A stretch of 64,000 nt of DNA from Symbiopectobacterium purcellii_A (GCF_052050035.1 NZ_CP189882.1:992001-1056000), one strand, 5' to 3'. Counted from the stretch's first letter, positions 43,844 to 52,766 are shown. Program-made: numbers and translations. Notes: generated by a model not told the origin, from the sequence alone.

Positions 43844-44656
43844 AATAGCCGCCAGATACAGCCAGCCTTCACCGGTCTTCAGATACGTGATGTCACTCGC
43901 CCATACCTGATTTGGCCCCGGCGGGTTAAAATTCTGGTTCAGCAGGTTTGGTGCCACCTCTGCACCCGGGCGGGGTTTTGTCGTGACCTTATAAGTCCGG
44001 CGCTGTCGGCAGACCAGCCCCTCTTCCTGCATGAGTTTCCTCACCCGCCAGCGGCTGATTATGATGCCTTCTCCACGAAGCCTTTTGACCAGGGTCCGGC
44101 TTCCTGCTCCCTGCCTGCTGGCGGCGAACAGCGCCTTTAACCTGACCCGGACCTCCACGTCTTTTTGCAGCGGTTCGGCGGGCTTTTTTCGCCATGCATA
44201 CCAGGCAGAGGCCGTCACACGCATGACCCGACAGAGTGTACGAACGCTGAAGTCAGTGGCATTGTCGAGAATGAACCGGTATAGCCAACCGACTTAAAAA
44301 TGATTACATCCTATGCCCTGATATGCGGCAAAGAAGCATAGCTGGCTGTTATCAAAATAATGTCGCTTGGCTATATCTCACGACATATGTTTCGCGAAGA
44401 AGGCACTCGCCTTTTTTAGTATCTCCTTCTCTGTACGTAACTCTTTGTTTTCCTTTTGTAACCGTTTTAACTCTGCACGTTCATCATCGCTGAGTACGCC
44501 GTTGCTCTGCTCGCGTGCCAGCGAGACCCATGTATGCAGGGTTTTGTTGCTTATGCCCAGCGATGCTGCTGCCCTGGCTATCGTATAGCCCTGCTCTGTT
44601 ACCAGGGCAACGGCTTCCTTTTTAAACTCAGGGGTAAATTGTCGTTTATGGTTCAC
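43844..44656 (-). pseudogene. IS3a OrfA and truncated OrfB (copy C)
   Basis: OrfA (44656-44378, MNHKRQFTPEFKKEAVALV) is nearly complete, but its last codons run into the MITE. OrfB begins beyond it (RVTASAWYAWRKKPAEPL) and ends at YLKTGEGWLYLAAI where IS3b starts, before the second and third catalytic residues. Confidence 0.85.
44282..44373. mobile_element. 92-bp MITE with IS630-type ends (copy 5), inside IS3a
   Basis: It is flanked by TA at 44280-44281 and 44374-44375. The uninterrupted site (GAGATACCGGTTC) is visible in the IS3a copy at 36292. Confidence 0.9.
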
Positions 44657-44710
44657 TAAACACCTCCGTTTTGGATGTAAGTTTAGTGTCCTGATTATTC
44701 AACCACTACA

Positions 44711-45270
44711 GGGCTTCCCCTCTCTCTGGTTGTCTCAGGGGCAAATACCCACGACATAAAGCTGGTTGCTGATACTCTCGACGCCCTTCAGACGGGCAGA
44801 CCCGGCAGAAAGCTCCGCCTCTGTCTGGACAAAGGCTATGAAGCCGGATGGCTGGAGGCCTGTCTGAAAAGTCGTCGTTACGAACCTCATATCCAGTCAA
44901 GGAAAGAGGAGTCGGAAGCCATCAAAAACACGGATTTTAAAGCTCACCGCTGGGTAGTGGAGGCTTTGTTGAATAATTTAAGATACTGATTTATATAAGC
45001 ATTATAAAATTTCAACGACTAATTTTTCCTCTCGGAATGCTTTTTATTGTGCTAACTATTTGATTTGTCGTTCTAACAAAATACATTCTCTGTAAATGCA
45101 TTCTAACTAAAGAAGATGTAAATCAAACGGTTAAATTATTCAACAAAGCCGGTAGTGGAGAGAACGCACAGCTGGATGAATCGCTTTCGTCGGGTTCTGA
45201 CTCGCTGGGAGAAGAAAGTCGAAAATTATTAGGCGATGCTGCATTTTACCTGCGGCATCATTGTCTGGAA
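44711..45270 (+). pseudogene. IS5-family (DDE_Tnp_1-type) transposase, C-terminal remnant
   Basis: With the MITE removed, the frame reads GLPLSLVVSGANTHDIKLV, CLDKGYEAGWLEACLKSR (second Asp region) and WVVERTHSWMNRFRRVLTRW (Glu block), then hits TAG after KVENY. The frame continues AMLHFTCGIIVW, so a Leu codon has become a stop. The N-terminal part is missing. Confidence 0.8.
44962..45150. mobile_element. 189-bp MITE with IS903-type ends (copy 7, subtype III)
   Basis: It is flanked by a perfect 9-bp duplication GGTAGTGGA (44953-44961 and 45151-45159), inside the IS5c transposase. Its interior matches copy 6 in inverse orientation. Confidence 0.88.
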
Positions 45271-45615
45271 TAAAATCCTATTGGGATAGGCTCTAAGTTT
45301 CTGGGTTATAGTTTACCTGTGTTATTGTTCATCGCGGTATTTACAGGTAACCTCTTTTTTCAAATCGTAAAATTTGTTTTTTATTGTTTATAGGCTAAAG
45401 CTTGAATTGATATCGTTTTAATAGGTTTAATGTATCGCCTTACAGCGAAGAGCGTGGCCCTATTCATTTTCGATGTTCACTATGTTCAAGAGGTTAGTGT
45501 TTTTTTATTTTTTTTGTTTATCTTCGATTGGCATAGGGTTAATCGTATTTTCTTTCAAAAAACGTGCTTGTGTTTTTTATGGGAAATAACAATCTAAAAC
45601 AGCTTTAAATAATCT

Positions 45616-45644
45616 TTGACAATAAACGAGCAAATTTTTATGCT
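45616..45644 (+). promoter_or_regulatory. Sigma-70-type promoter for the regulator pair
   Basis: TTGACA (45616-45621) and TATGCT (45639-45644) are separated by 17 bp, close to the consensus. The downstream start at 45843 implies a leader of about 190 bases. Confidence 0.6.
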
Positions 45645-45671
45645 ACGGCTCAACTCTTTTTATGTCGTCGT

Positions 45672-45693
45672 GTAAAGGTATGGCGTAAAGGTA
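45672..45693 (+). repeat. Direct repeat GTAAAGGTAT, 12-bp period
   Basis: GTAAAGGTAT occurs at 45672-45681 and 45684-45693, roughly 30-50 bp downstream of the predicted promoter. Tandem direct repeats are the usual form of binding sites for OmpR/ToxR-type winged-helix regulators, so this may be an autoregulatory site. That role is inference. Confidence 0.45.
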
Positions 45694-45842
45694 TTGTTTA
45701 AACCAATATTCTCATGGGTGTTAATGAGCGATCTAAGATATATATCGCAGGATTTCCATTTCCTATGCTTCGTGTAAATAAACATATCATCAATAGGGTT
45801 AGGTTATCTTTAAAATAATACTTGCTTATCCCAGAGGTTTTT

Positions 45843-46604
45843 ATGGCCTACTTGATTAATCAAACCATCATTTTCAATGATGGACAGGGAACTTTATCTT
45901 GGCGCGATCGTGAAGGTGAAGCTATTTCATTGAGCGCGCCTATTGCACGCATACTCGCTACTCTGATTGATAATCCGGGGGTTACATTAAGCCGTGAGTT
46001 GTTGCTGCGAGAGGCACTAGAAAAGTATTCACTTTCTCCTTCTATTAGTAATCTCAATAATTATATCTCATTGCTTAGAAAGGTATTACGTAATTTTGGC
46101 TTAGCGGAATCTATTGTCACTGTCCCGAAATCAGGTATTGTTTTTCATGTCGACAGCATTGAAGCCTATGTCAAACAACAAACAGATGTTCGCACGACAG
46201 AGAAGACGGTGGAGACATCGATGAACGAGCCGGCCCGTGGTGTAAATCCCCGATTGGCTGCGCCAGAAAATACGTCTCATCGGTTCCAGATAGGCTATAC
46301 GACCAAGATTATTTTTATCATCGGTATGATTCTGTTATTTATTTTGATTATGGTGTCATTTTCTGGTCATTTCCCTTATCGCCCTTTTGTCAGAGTCAAT
46401 ATGATTAATAAATGTGATGTTTTTGCATTACAGGATGAGGTCAACCGCGACTCGATCGCGGATTATCAGGAACTCTGTGAGGATCATGTTTTGTTTATTT
46501 CATCAAAAACGATACCGTTGCACAGTTTAGGAATGAAAAAAAATCGCATCATCATTGCATGTAGCAAACGCGGAAAAGGATGTACGACCTATGTTGAAAA
46601 ATAA
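45843..46604 (+). CDS. ToxR/CadC/MarT-like membrane-bound transcriptional regulator
   Basis: The 253-residue protein has an N-terminal OmpR-type winged helix (about residues 8-105: LSAPIARILATLIDNPGVTL, SNLNNYISLLRKVLRNFG, IVTVPKSGIVFHV). An acidic/Thr-rich linker, one membrane helix near residues 150-172 (IIFIIGMILLFILIMVSFSG) and a periplasmic tail of about 80 residues with four Cys follow. This one-component layout senses the periplasm and binds DNA from the membrane. ATG 45843 follows AGAGG by 5 bp, preferred over an upstream alternative. Its stop overlaps the next gene by 14 bp. It is AT-rich relative to its neighbours, which suggests horizontal origin. The target genes are unknown. Confidence 0.82.
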   Translation: MAYLINQTIIFNDGQGTLSWRDREGEAISLSAPIARILATLIDNPGVTLSRELLLREALEKYSLSPSISNLNNYISLLRKVLRNFGLAESIVTVPKSGIVFHVDSIEAYVKQQTDVRTTEKTVETSMNEPARGVNPRLAAPENTSHRFQIGYTTKIIFIIGMILLFILIMVSFSGHFPYRPFVRVNMINKCDVFALQDEVNRDSIADYQELCEDHVLFISSKTIPLHSLGMKKNRIIIACSKRGKGCTTYVEK

Positions 46605-47064
46605 TCTTGGCAATAAAATGGTATGGTTTAGCCTGTTATTATTGGTGGTGGTTCTATTAGTGGGGCCCTATTATTTTAAACGTCAGTCTTTTCACAAACC
46701 GGTGATTTGTTGTGGCGAGGTGAGGGTCAGTGAGGGGAATGAAAAATATAAAATAAGGAAAGAATATGATGTCAATGTTTATTTAAGCGATAAAAATCGT
46801 GCATTAATTTTTATTGATGGTGTGTTTATTGGTGAAGATGATATTCCCCGGACCATACAGCGCACGTTCAGTTTTGACTCTGTCTGGAATGAAAATCGCC
46901 TGTTGGTCAAGAATGTCGCACTGGATAAAAATCCGGAGGACAATGCACCCGATGATGCTTTCTCGATGATCGGAGAAAATGATATTCTGGAGTTCGAAAT
47001 GCTGACGCGTGATGTCTACCTTATCAGCACCGCGTGGTCAAAATTGGCCTGCAATATCCGTTGA
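46591..47064 (+). CDS. FidL/ToxS-like membrane partner protein
   Basis: The 157-residue protein has a short cytoplasmic N-terminus, one membrane helix near residues 9-27 (WFSLLLLVVVLLVGPYYF) and a periplasmic domain with CC near residue 35. It overlaps the regulator's 3' end by 14 bp, the arrangement of MarT-FidL in Salmonella and of ToxR-ToxS. By analogy, it would stabilise or modulate the regulator in the periplasm. The FidL-like call rests on size, topology and context rather than a conserved motif. Confidence 0.65.
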   Translation: MLKNNLGNKMVWFSLLLLVVVLLVGPYYFKRQSFHKPVICCGEVRVSEGNEKYKIRKEYDVNVYLSDKNRALIFIDGVFIGEDDIPRTIQRTFSFDSVWNENRLLVKNVALDKNPEDNAPDDAFSMIGENDILEFEMLTRDVYLISTAWSKLACNIR

Positions 47065-47124
47065 TGTCACCCCTGCAGCCCGCAACACCGTGGTGACGGT
47101 GTGGGTAAATACGCGGCCAGGCGA

Positions 47125-47607
47125 TCACTCGGCGGGCGCATTATAGGTTATCTGGTTTACGTACCACGTTTTTTCGCCCGAAGGTGTTGTTACTTTCACC
47201 TCTTCGTCGCGTTCTTTTTTCAGCAATGCCCGCGCCATGGGGGCGTCGATTGAAATATAGTCTTTACGCCCATAGATCTCATCAGGGCCAACGATGCGAA
47301 AGCGCATCTGGTCGCCTTGCTCGTTTTCTACTTCAACCCAGGCACCGAAGAACACTTTGCCTTCTTGCTGAGGGGAGTAATCGACGACACGAACGATTTC
47401 CAGACGTTTGCGTAAGTAGCATACCCGGCGGTCTATTTCCCGCAACAGCCGCTTGTTATATTGGTAGTCGGCATTTTCACTGCGATCGCCTAAACTTGCC
47501 GCCCAAGCCACTTTTTCTGTAATTTCTGGACGACGTTCTTTCCAAAGATAGTTAAGCTCTTTGTAGAGCATGTAGTAACCTTCACGGGTGATAAGATCGG
47601 TTGTCAT
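47125..47607 (-). CDS. greB: Transcription elongation factor GreB
   Basis: GreB rescues backtracked RNA polymerase by stimulating transcript cleavage. The 160-residue protein has the N-terminal coiled coil (ITREGYYMLYKELNYLWKE, AASLGDRSENADYQYNKRLLREIDRRV with the acidic tip DRSENADY) and the C-terminal FKBP-like domain (FFGAWVEVENEQGDQMRFRIVG, SIDAPMARALLKKERDEEV). It is intact. In E. coli tex follows directly; here the downstream side faces the regulator pair and IS region. Confidence 0.95.
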   Translation of the reverse strand: MTTDLITREGYYMLYKELNYLWKERRPEITEKVAWAASLGDRSENADYQYNKRLLREIDRRVCYLRKRLEIVRVVDYSPQQEGKVFFGAWVEVENEQGDQMRFRIVGPDEIYGRKDYISIDAPMARALLKKERDEEVKVTTPSGEKTWYVNQITYNAPAE

Positions 47608-47854
47608 CGTTTGCTGCCATCATCGGTTATTACGAGTACGCATAGCGCGGCGTTGATACAACGTGAGCAGTATAGGCGTTGCTACATCCTAAGGCGATTG
47701 CGCTTGTAAAATGAAGGAAATGATTGATTAATCACTATTTTATTATGCTTTGTAACAATTTTGCCTGCAATATATACCAGAAACGACTGTCAGTAATTCA
47801 TGGGTTTTTGAACAATACGGGCATCGGCAGCGATTACGCTTTTGGAGAATGAAA

Positions 47855-48574
47855 ATGCAAGAGAATTATAAAATTCTGGTAGTAGATGATGATATGCGCC
47901 TGCGCGCACTGCTGGAGCGTTACCTGATGGAGCAAGGTTTTCAAGTACGTAGCATAGCCAATGCTGAACAGATGGATCGTTTACTGACGCGTGAGTCCTT
48001 TCACCTGATGGTGCTGGACCTGATGTTGCCGGGCGAAGATGGCCTCTCGATTTGCCGCCGCCTGCGCAGCCAAAGCAACCCGATGCCCATCATTATGGTG
48101 ACGGCGAAAGGGGAAGAGGTGGATCGTATCGTTGGCCTGGAAATTGGCGCCGATGACTACATTCCTAAACCGTTTAACCCGCGTGAGCTGCTGGCGCGCA
48201 TCCGTGCTGTTCTGCGCCGTCAGGCGAACGAGTTGCCGGGGGCGCCGTCACAGGAAGAGGCGTTGATCGCCTTTGGCAAGTTCAAGCTTAACCTTGGCAC
48301 GCGCGAAATGTTTCGCGATGACGAGCCGATGCCGTTAACCAGCGGGGAGTTTGCGGTGTTGAAAGCGTTGGTCAGCCACCCGCGTGAACCCTTATCTCGC
48401 GATAAACTGATGAACCTGGCGCGTGGTCGTGAATACAGCGCCATGGAACGTTCCATCGACGTGCAAATCTCGCGGCTGCGTCGCATGGTAGAGGAAGATC
48501 CGGCGCATCCGCGCTATATCCAAACCGTCTGGGGCCTGGGATACGTCTTTGTGCCGGACGGCAGTAAAGCATGA
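47855..48574 (+). CDS. ompR: Osmolarity response regulator OmpR
   Basis: OmpR is the DNA-binding response regulator that controls porins and many envelope genes. The 239-residue protein has the receiver domain with VVDDDMRLR, the phosphorylated Asp in MVLDLMLPGEDG (near residue 55) and the switch Lys in YIPKPFNPREL. The C-terminal winged helix carries LTSGEFAVLKALVSHPREPLSRDKL. ATG 47855 is chosen over ATG 47849 because GGAG at 47844-47847 is better spaced from it and it matches the E. coli start MQENYKILVVDDD. It overlaps envZ by four bases. Confidence 0.97.
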   Translation: MQENYKILVVDDDMRLRALLERYLMEQGFQVRSIANAEQMDRLLTRESFHLMVLDLMLPGEDGLSICRRLRSQSNPMPIIMVTAKGEEVDRIVGLEIGADDYIPKPFNPRELLARIRAVLRRQANELPGAPSQEEALIAFGKFKLNLGTREMFRDDEPMPLTSGEFAVLKALVSHPREPLSRDKLMNLARGREYSAMERSIDVQISRLRRMVEEDPAHPRYIQTVWGLGYVFVPDGSKA

Positions 48575-49944
48575 GACGATGGCGCTTTTCTCCGCGCAGT
48601 TCGTTTGCCCGGACGCTGTTGCTGATTGTTACCCTGTTGTTTGTCAGCCTGGTCACCACCTATCTGGTGGTGCTCAACTTCGCCATTTTGCCAAGCTTGC
48701 AGCAGTTCAACAAAGTCTTGGCCTACGAAGTGCGTATGCTGATGACCGACAGGCTGCAACTGGAGGATGGCTCTTCGCTGGAAGTGCCACCGGCGTTCCG
48801 GCGTGAAATCTATCGCGAGCTGGGGATTTCCCTGTATACCAATGCCGCGGCGGAGGAAAGTGGCCTGCGTTGGGCGCAGCACTACAAGTTTTTGAGCCAG
48901 CAAATGGCACAACAGCTTGGCGGCCCGACGGATGTACGCGTTGAAGTCAGCAAAAATACCCCCGTGGTGTGGTTGAAGACCTGGCTTTCACCCGATATCT
49001 GGGTAAGGGTGCCCCTGACGGAAATTCATCAGGGCGATTTTTCTCCGCTATTCAGGTACACGCTGGCGATTATGCTGCTCGTTATCGGCGGGGCGTGGCT
49101 GTTTATACGTTTGCAAAACCGGCCGCTGGTGGAGCTGGAGTATGCTGCGCTGCAAGTGGGGAAAGGCATTATTCCGCCCGCGTTGCGTGAATATGGTGCT
49201 TCCGAGGTGCGCTCGGTAACGCGCGCTTTTAACCAGATGGCGTCGGGAGTCAAACTGCTGGCCGACGATCGTACGCTCTTGATGGCGGGCGTCAGCCACG
49301 ATTTACGGACGCCGTTAACACGTATCCGGCTGGCGACCGAGATGATGAGCAAGGATGATGACTATCTGGCTGAGTCCATCAACAAGGATATTGAAGAGTG
49401 TAATGCCATCATCGAACAGTTTATCGACTATCTGCGTACGGGCCAGGAGATGCAGATGGAAGCGGCGGATCTCAACAGTATTCTGGGCGAAGTCGTGGCG
49501 GCTGAGAGCGGCTATGAGCGCCAGATTGACAGCGATTTCTCCGACGGTGAACTGATGGTGCGTATCAGCCCGCTCTCCATCAAACGCGCGGCGCTGAATC
49601 TGGTGGTCAATTCGACGCTCTATGGTAATGGTTGGATCAAGGTGAGCAGCGGACGAGAACTGCAACGCGTCTGGTTCCAGGTGGAGGATGATGGTCCGGG
49701 TATCGATCCTGCTCAGTTGGCGCATATATTCCAACCGTTTGTGCGCGGCGACAGCGCGCGTACTACCAGCGGTACAGGATTAGGGCTGGCAATCGTGCAG
49801 CGTATCATTGATGCGCATGACGGGGCGTTAGACGTGGGCACCAGCGAGCGTGGTGGGCTGTGCGTGCGCGCTTATTTGCCTTTACCCTACGAGCAGGCCA
49901 AAGAAGGGCCGTCAACGGTTGAAAAAGAGACGTCAGAAGGGTGA
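48571..49944 (+). CDS. envZ: Osmosensor histidine kinase EnvZ
   Basis: EnvZ phosphorylates and dephosphorylates OmpR. The 457-residue protein has two membrane helices (TLLLIVTLLFVSLVTTYLVV near residue 16; YTLAIMLLVIGGAWLFI near 160) around a periplasmic loop. A HAMP segment follows, then the H-box AGVSHDLRTPLTRIRLATEM near residue 240, an N-box (NLVVNSTLYGNGWIKV) and G-boxes DDGPGIDP and GTGLGLAIVQRI. It is slightly longer than E. coli EnvZ (450), mainly at the C-terminus. It is intact. Confidence 0.96.
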   Translation: MRRWRFSPRSSFARTLLLIVTLLFVSLVTTYLVVLNFAILPSLQQFNKVLAYEVRMLMTDRLQLEDGSSLEVPPAFRREIYRELGISLYTNAAAEESGLRWAQHYKFLSQQMAQQLGGPTDVRVEVSKNTPVVWLKTWLSPDIWVRVPLTEIHQGDFSPLFRYTLAIMLLVIGGAWLFIRLQNRPLVELEYAALQVGKGIIPPALREYGASEVRSVTRAFNQMASGVKLLADDRTLLMAGVSHDLRTPLTRIRLATEMMSKDDDYLAESINKDIEECNAIIEQFIDYLRTGQEMQMEAADLNSILGEVVAAESGYERQIDSDFSDGELMVRISPLSIKRAALNLVVNSTLYGNGWIKVSSGRELQRVWFQVEDDGPGIDPAQLAHIFQPFVRGDSARTTSGTGLGLAIVQRIIDAHDGALDVGTSERGGLCVRAYLPLPYEQAKEGPSTVEKETSEG

Positions 49945-49969
49945 AGCAGGGCGGTTAACGCAGAAGAAA

Positions 49970-49994
49970 AAAGCGCGGACAAGCCCGCGCTTTT
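49970..49994. terminator. Bidirectional terminator between envZ and pckA
   Basis: AAAGCGCGG, a short loop and CCGCGCTTTT form a GC-rich stem flanked by A and T runs, lying between the convergent genes envZ and pckA. Confidence 0.8.
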
Positions 49995-49999
49995 GCGTT

Positions 50000-51637
50000 T
50001 TATGGCGTGATTTCCGCCCCAATTTCTGGCCCGGCGCTCACCAGCGCCTGACCGGCAGGGGTATCGGTATATTTGTCGAAGTTGGTGCAGAAACGCTGCG
50101 CCAAATCTTCGGCTTTTTCTTGCCACTTCGCCCGGCTGGCGTAAGTGTTGCGTGGATCCAAAATCTGAACATCGACGCCAGGCAGCGAGCGCGGGATATC
50201 CAGATTGAAGATCGGCAACGTATGCATTTCGGCATCATCAATGCTGCCATTCAGAATGGCATCAATGATGGCACGGGTGTCTTTAATCGAGATGCGTTTT
50301 CCCGAACCGTTCCAGCCAGTGTTGACCAGATAGGCCTGTGCACCCGCGGCTTTCATACGTTTTACCAGCACTTCGGCATAACGTGTGGGATGGAGCGACA
50401 GAAACGCCGCACCAAAGCAGGCGGAAAATGTCGGGGTAGGCTCGGTGATCCCGCGCTCTGTGCCTGCCAGTTTGGCGGTGAAGCCGGACAGGAAATGATA
50501 CTGTGTCTGGTCGGGCGTAAGGCGTGATACCGGCGGCAGCACGCCGAAGGCATCGGCCGTCAGGAAAATCACCTTACGGGCGTGTCCCGCTTTGGAAACC
50601 GGTTTGACGATGTTATGAATGTGGTAAATGGGGTAGGAGACGCGGGTGTTCTCCGTTTTACTGCCATCGTTGAAATCCACGCTGCCATCTTCCCGTACCG
50701 TGACATTCTCCAGCAGTGCATCGCGTTTGATGGCACCGTAAATATCCGGTTCCGCTTCTTTCGACAGCTTGATGGTTTTTGCGTAGCAGCCACCTTCAAA
50801 GTTGAACACGCCGTCATCATCCCAGCCGTGCTCGTCGTCGCCAATCAACTGACGTTTCGGATCGGTGGACAGCGTGGTTTTTCCGGTGCCGGACAGGCCG
50901 AAGAAGATGGCCACATCCCCTTTTTTACCGACGTTGGCGGAGCAGTGCATGGAGGCGATGCCCTTGAGCGGCAGCAGGTAGTTCATGATAGAGAACATCC
51001 CTTTTTTCATTTCGCCGCCGTACCAGGTGCCGCCGATCAGTTTGATCCGCTCCGTCAGGTTGAAAGCGACAAAGTTCTCTGAGTTTAGCCCCTGCTCCTG
51101 CCATTGCGGATTGGTACATTTCGCCCCATTCATCACGATGAAATCGGGCTCAAACTGCGTGAGTTCATCCTCTTGTGGGCGAATAAACATGCTTTTGACG
51201 AAGTGGGCCTGCCAGGCAACCTCAGTGATAAAACGCACTTTCAGGCGGGTATCGGGGTTGGCACCGCAGAAGGCATCGATGACAAACAGACGTTTGCCAG
51301 ACAGTTGCTCGGTCACCAACTGTTTCAGGTGACTCCAGACTTCTTGCGTCATGGGGTGGTTATCGTTCTTGCCTTTGCCTTGATCCGACCACCACACGTG
51401 TTCACGTGAGGTGTCATCACGAACGATATATTTATCTTTGGGCGAACGACCGGTAAAAACCCCGGTGTCGACGGCGATAGCGCCCAGTTTAGTTTCTCGA
51501 CCGCGTTCATATCCCTTCAGGTCGGGAGCAACCTCCTCCTGGAAAAGTACTTCATAACTCGGATTGTAGACAATCTCGCTGACATCGCGGATTCCATAAG
51601 CGGCGAGGGCTTGTGGTGCAATACCTTTGATCTGCAT
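50000..51637 (-). CDS. pckA: Phosphoenolpyruvate carboxykinase (ATP)
   Basis: PckA converts oxaloacetate and ATP to phosphoenolpyruvate, the entry to gluconeogenesis. The 545-residue product has the family signatures TGRSPKDKYIVRD near residue 70, the PEPCK motif FFGLSGTGKTTLSTDPKRQLIGDDEHGW (P-loop near residue 255), TRVSYPIYHI and GWNGSGKRISIKDTRAII. ATG 51637 is preferred because GAGGAG lies seven bases upstream. It is intact, and together with fbp it keeps gluconeogenesis possible. Confidence 0.96.
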   Translation of the reverse strand: MQIKGIAPQALAAYGIRDVSEIVYNPSYEVLFQEEVAPDLKGYERGRETKLGAIAVDTGVFTGRSPKDKYIVRDDTSREHVWWSDQGKGKNDNHPMTQEVWSHLKQLVTEQLSGKRLFVIDAFCGANPDTRLKVRFITEVAWQAHFVKSMFIRPQEDELTQFEPDFIVMNGAKCTNPQWQEQGLNSENFVAFNLTERIKLIGGTWYGGEMKKGMFSIMNYLLPLKGIASMHCSANVGKKGDVAIFFGLSGTGKTTLSTDPKRQLIGDDEHGWDDDGVFNFEGGCYAKTIKLSKEAEPDIYGAIKRDALLENVTVREDGSVDFNDGSKTENTRVSYPIYHIHNIVKPVSKAGHARKVIFLTADAFGVLPPVSRLTPDQTQYHFLSGFTAKLAGTERGITEPTPTFSACFGAAFLSLHPTRYAEVLVKRMKAAGAQAYLVNTGWNGSGKRISIKDTRAIIDAILNGSIDDAEMHTLPIFNLDIPRSLPGVDVQILDPRNTYASRAKWQEKAEDLAQRFCTNFDKYTDTPAGQALVSAGPEIGAEITP

Positions 51638-51796
51638 ATCGCTACTCCTCAATAGTTATAGTCATACTAATAATCATTGTACGGAGTAAGCCTATTTTAG
51701 CTGGGATAACAATCATAAAATTAAATAATTTAAGACATGGGTTTGTTTAATTTTCGTTAAGTGAAACGATTCTTCTCCTGTGAGGGCGAAAAATGA

Positions 51797-51820
51797 AAAC
51801 GGGCACCGAAGTGCCCGTTT
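51797..51820 (-). terminator. Terminator downstream of hslO
   Basis: On the minus strand AAACGGGCAC, a TTCG loop and GTGCCCGTTTT form a 10-bp stem followed by a T-rich tract (TTTTCATTTTT), 33 bp after the hslO stop. Confidence 0.85.
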
Positions 51821-51852
51821 AGTCAGTAACATGCTGTCAATGTCTTATGCGA

Positions 51853-52725
51853 TCAATGCCTTGTAGCATCTGGGCTGCCGTGACGAATATCACTGATTTC
51901 GCTGGCGCTAAACAGGTAGTGAGTACCGCAGTAATCGCAATGCATATCGATTTCTTGTTCCTGTTCCAGCATCTCATGCAGATCGGCATCCGACAGCGTC
52001 ATTAATGCATCTGCGCAACGTTCACGCGAGCAGTGACAGTGAAACGATACGGCCTGCGGCTCGTAAAGCGTCACCGATTCCTGATGGTAAAGGCGGTACA
52101 ACACCTCGTTCGCAGGCAGGGTAAACAGCTCTTCGTTTTTGATGGTGATTGTCAATTGCACCAGATGATCAAAATCGTCGTGGCCGACGTGCTGCGCCGG
52201 CAGCACTTGCAGCAGGATGCCTGCGGCAACCGGGCGGCCTTCATGCTCCCCGCTGCGAATAAACAGTCGGGTAGGCAACTGCTCGGATTGTAGGAAATAG
52301 TTCTCCAGACAAATGGCAACCGAATCCCCCTCCAGACCGACCACCCCTTGGTAACGCTCACCTTCCTCGGGGGTAATGGTGATCACCAGATAACCATTGC
52401 CGACCATGTCACGCAGCGTTGCGTCGGGTGTAATCTCACCCTGCAAGCGGGCAACACCTCGCATTTGCTGCTGGTTATTACCGTTAATGACGGCGAGTTT
52501 CAGCGGACCGTCGCCCTGAAGCTGTACGGTGATATCGCCATTGAACTTCAACGTCGCCGTCAACAGGCTGGTGGCGGCAAGCATATCACCCAGAATCAGG
52601 CGCACAGGCGCCGGGTAGTCGTGGTTGTCCAAAATTTGTTGGTAGGTATTACTGACCGTCACCAACTCGCCGCGAACGGCATGATTTTCAAACAGATAAC
52701 GGTGCAGTTGGTCATGGTTAGACAT
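51853..52725 (-). CDS. hslO: Redox-regulated holdase chaperone Hsp33
   Basis: Hsp33 protects proteins during oxidative stress; disulphide formation and zinc release switch it on. The 290-residue protein carries the substrate domain (NHDYPAPVRLILGDMLAATSLL; DGPLKLAVINGNNQQQMRGVA; LFIRSGEHEGRPVAAGILLQV) and the C-terminal zinc switch with the four Cys in FHCHCSRERC and HCDYCGTHY. It matches E. coli Hsp33 (292). It is intact and lies downstream of hslR on the same strand. Confidence 0.95.
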   Translation of the reverse strand: MSNHDQLHRYLFENHAVRGELVTVSNTYQQILDNHDYPAPVRLILGDMLAATSLLTATLKFNGDITVQLQGDGPLKLAVINGNNQQQMRGVARLQGEITPDATLRDMVGNGYLVITITPEEGERYQGVVGLEGDSVAICLENYFLQSEQLPTRLFIRSGEHEGRPVAAGILLQVLPAQHVGHDDFDHLVQLTITIKNEELFTLPANEVLYRLYHQESVTLYEPQAVSFHCHCSRERCADALMTLSDADLHEMLEQEQEIDMHCDYCGTHYLFSASEISDIRHGSPDATRH

Positions 52726-52766
52726 GGTTTCTCTCTTTATGGTCAGGAACTACTCTGAATTGCTGC

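Larger units (their letters stand above)
43844..44710 (-). mobile_element. IS3a fragment (copy C), minus orientation, with a 92-bp MITE
   Basis: The left end of the element (TGTAGTGGTTGAATAATCAG, read on the minus strand from 44710) is intact, as is orfA. orfB is cut by the IS3b end at 43843. A 92-bp MITE lies at the orfA/orfB junction. Confidence 0.88.
44711..45293 (+). mobile_element. Third IS5-family element (IS5c), 3' remnant
   Basis: The remnant ends with the complement of GAGCCTATCCCAATAGGATT at 45293, a terminal repeat style found in IS427-like IS5 elements as far as I recall. The left half is replaced by IS3a. It contains the 189-bp MITE at 44962-45150. Confidence 0.75.
45294..45842. 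other. AT-rich leader region of the membrane regulator operon
   Basis: This 549-bp gap has no supported gene. It is strikingly AT-rich compared with the core genes. It contains one good sigma-70-like promoter (45616-45644), a direct repeat (45672-45693) and a long leader before the regulator start. Such AT-rich leaders often bind H-NS, which is inference here. Confidence 0.6.
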
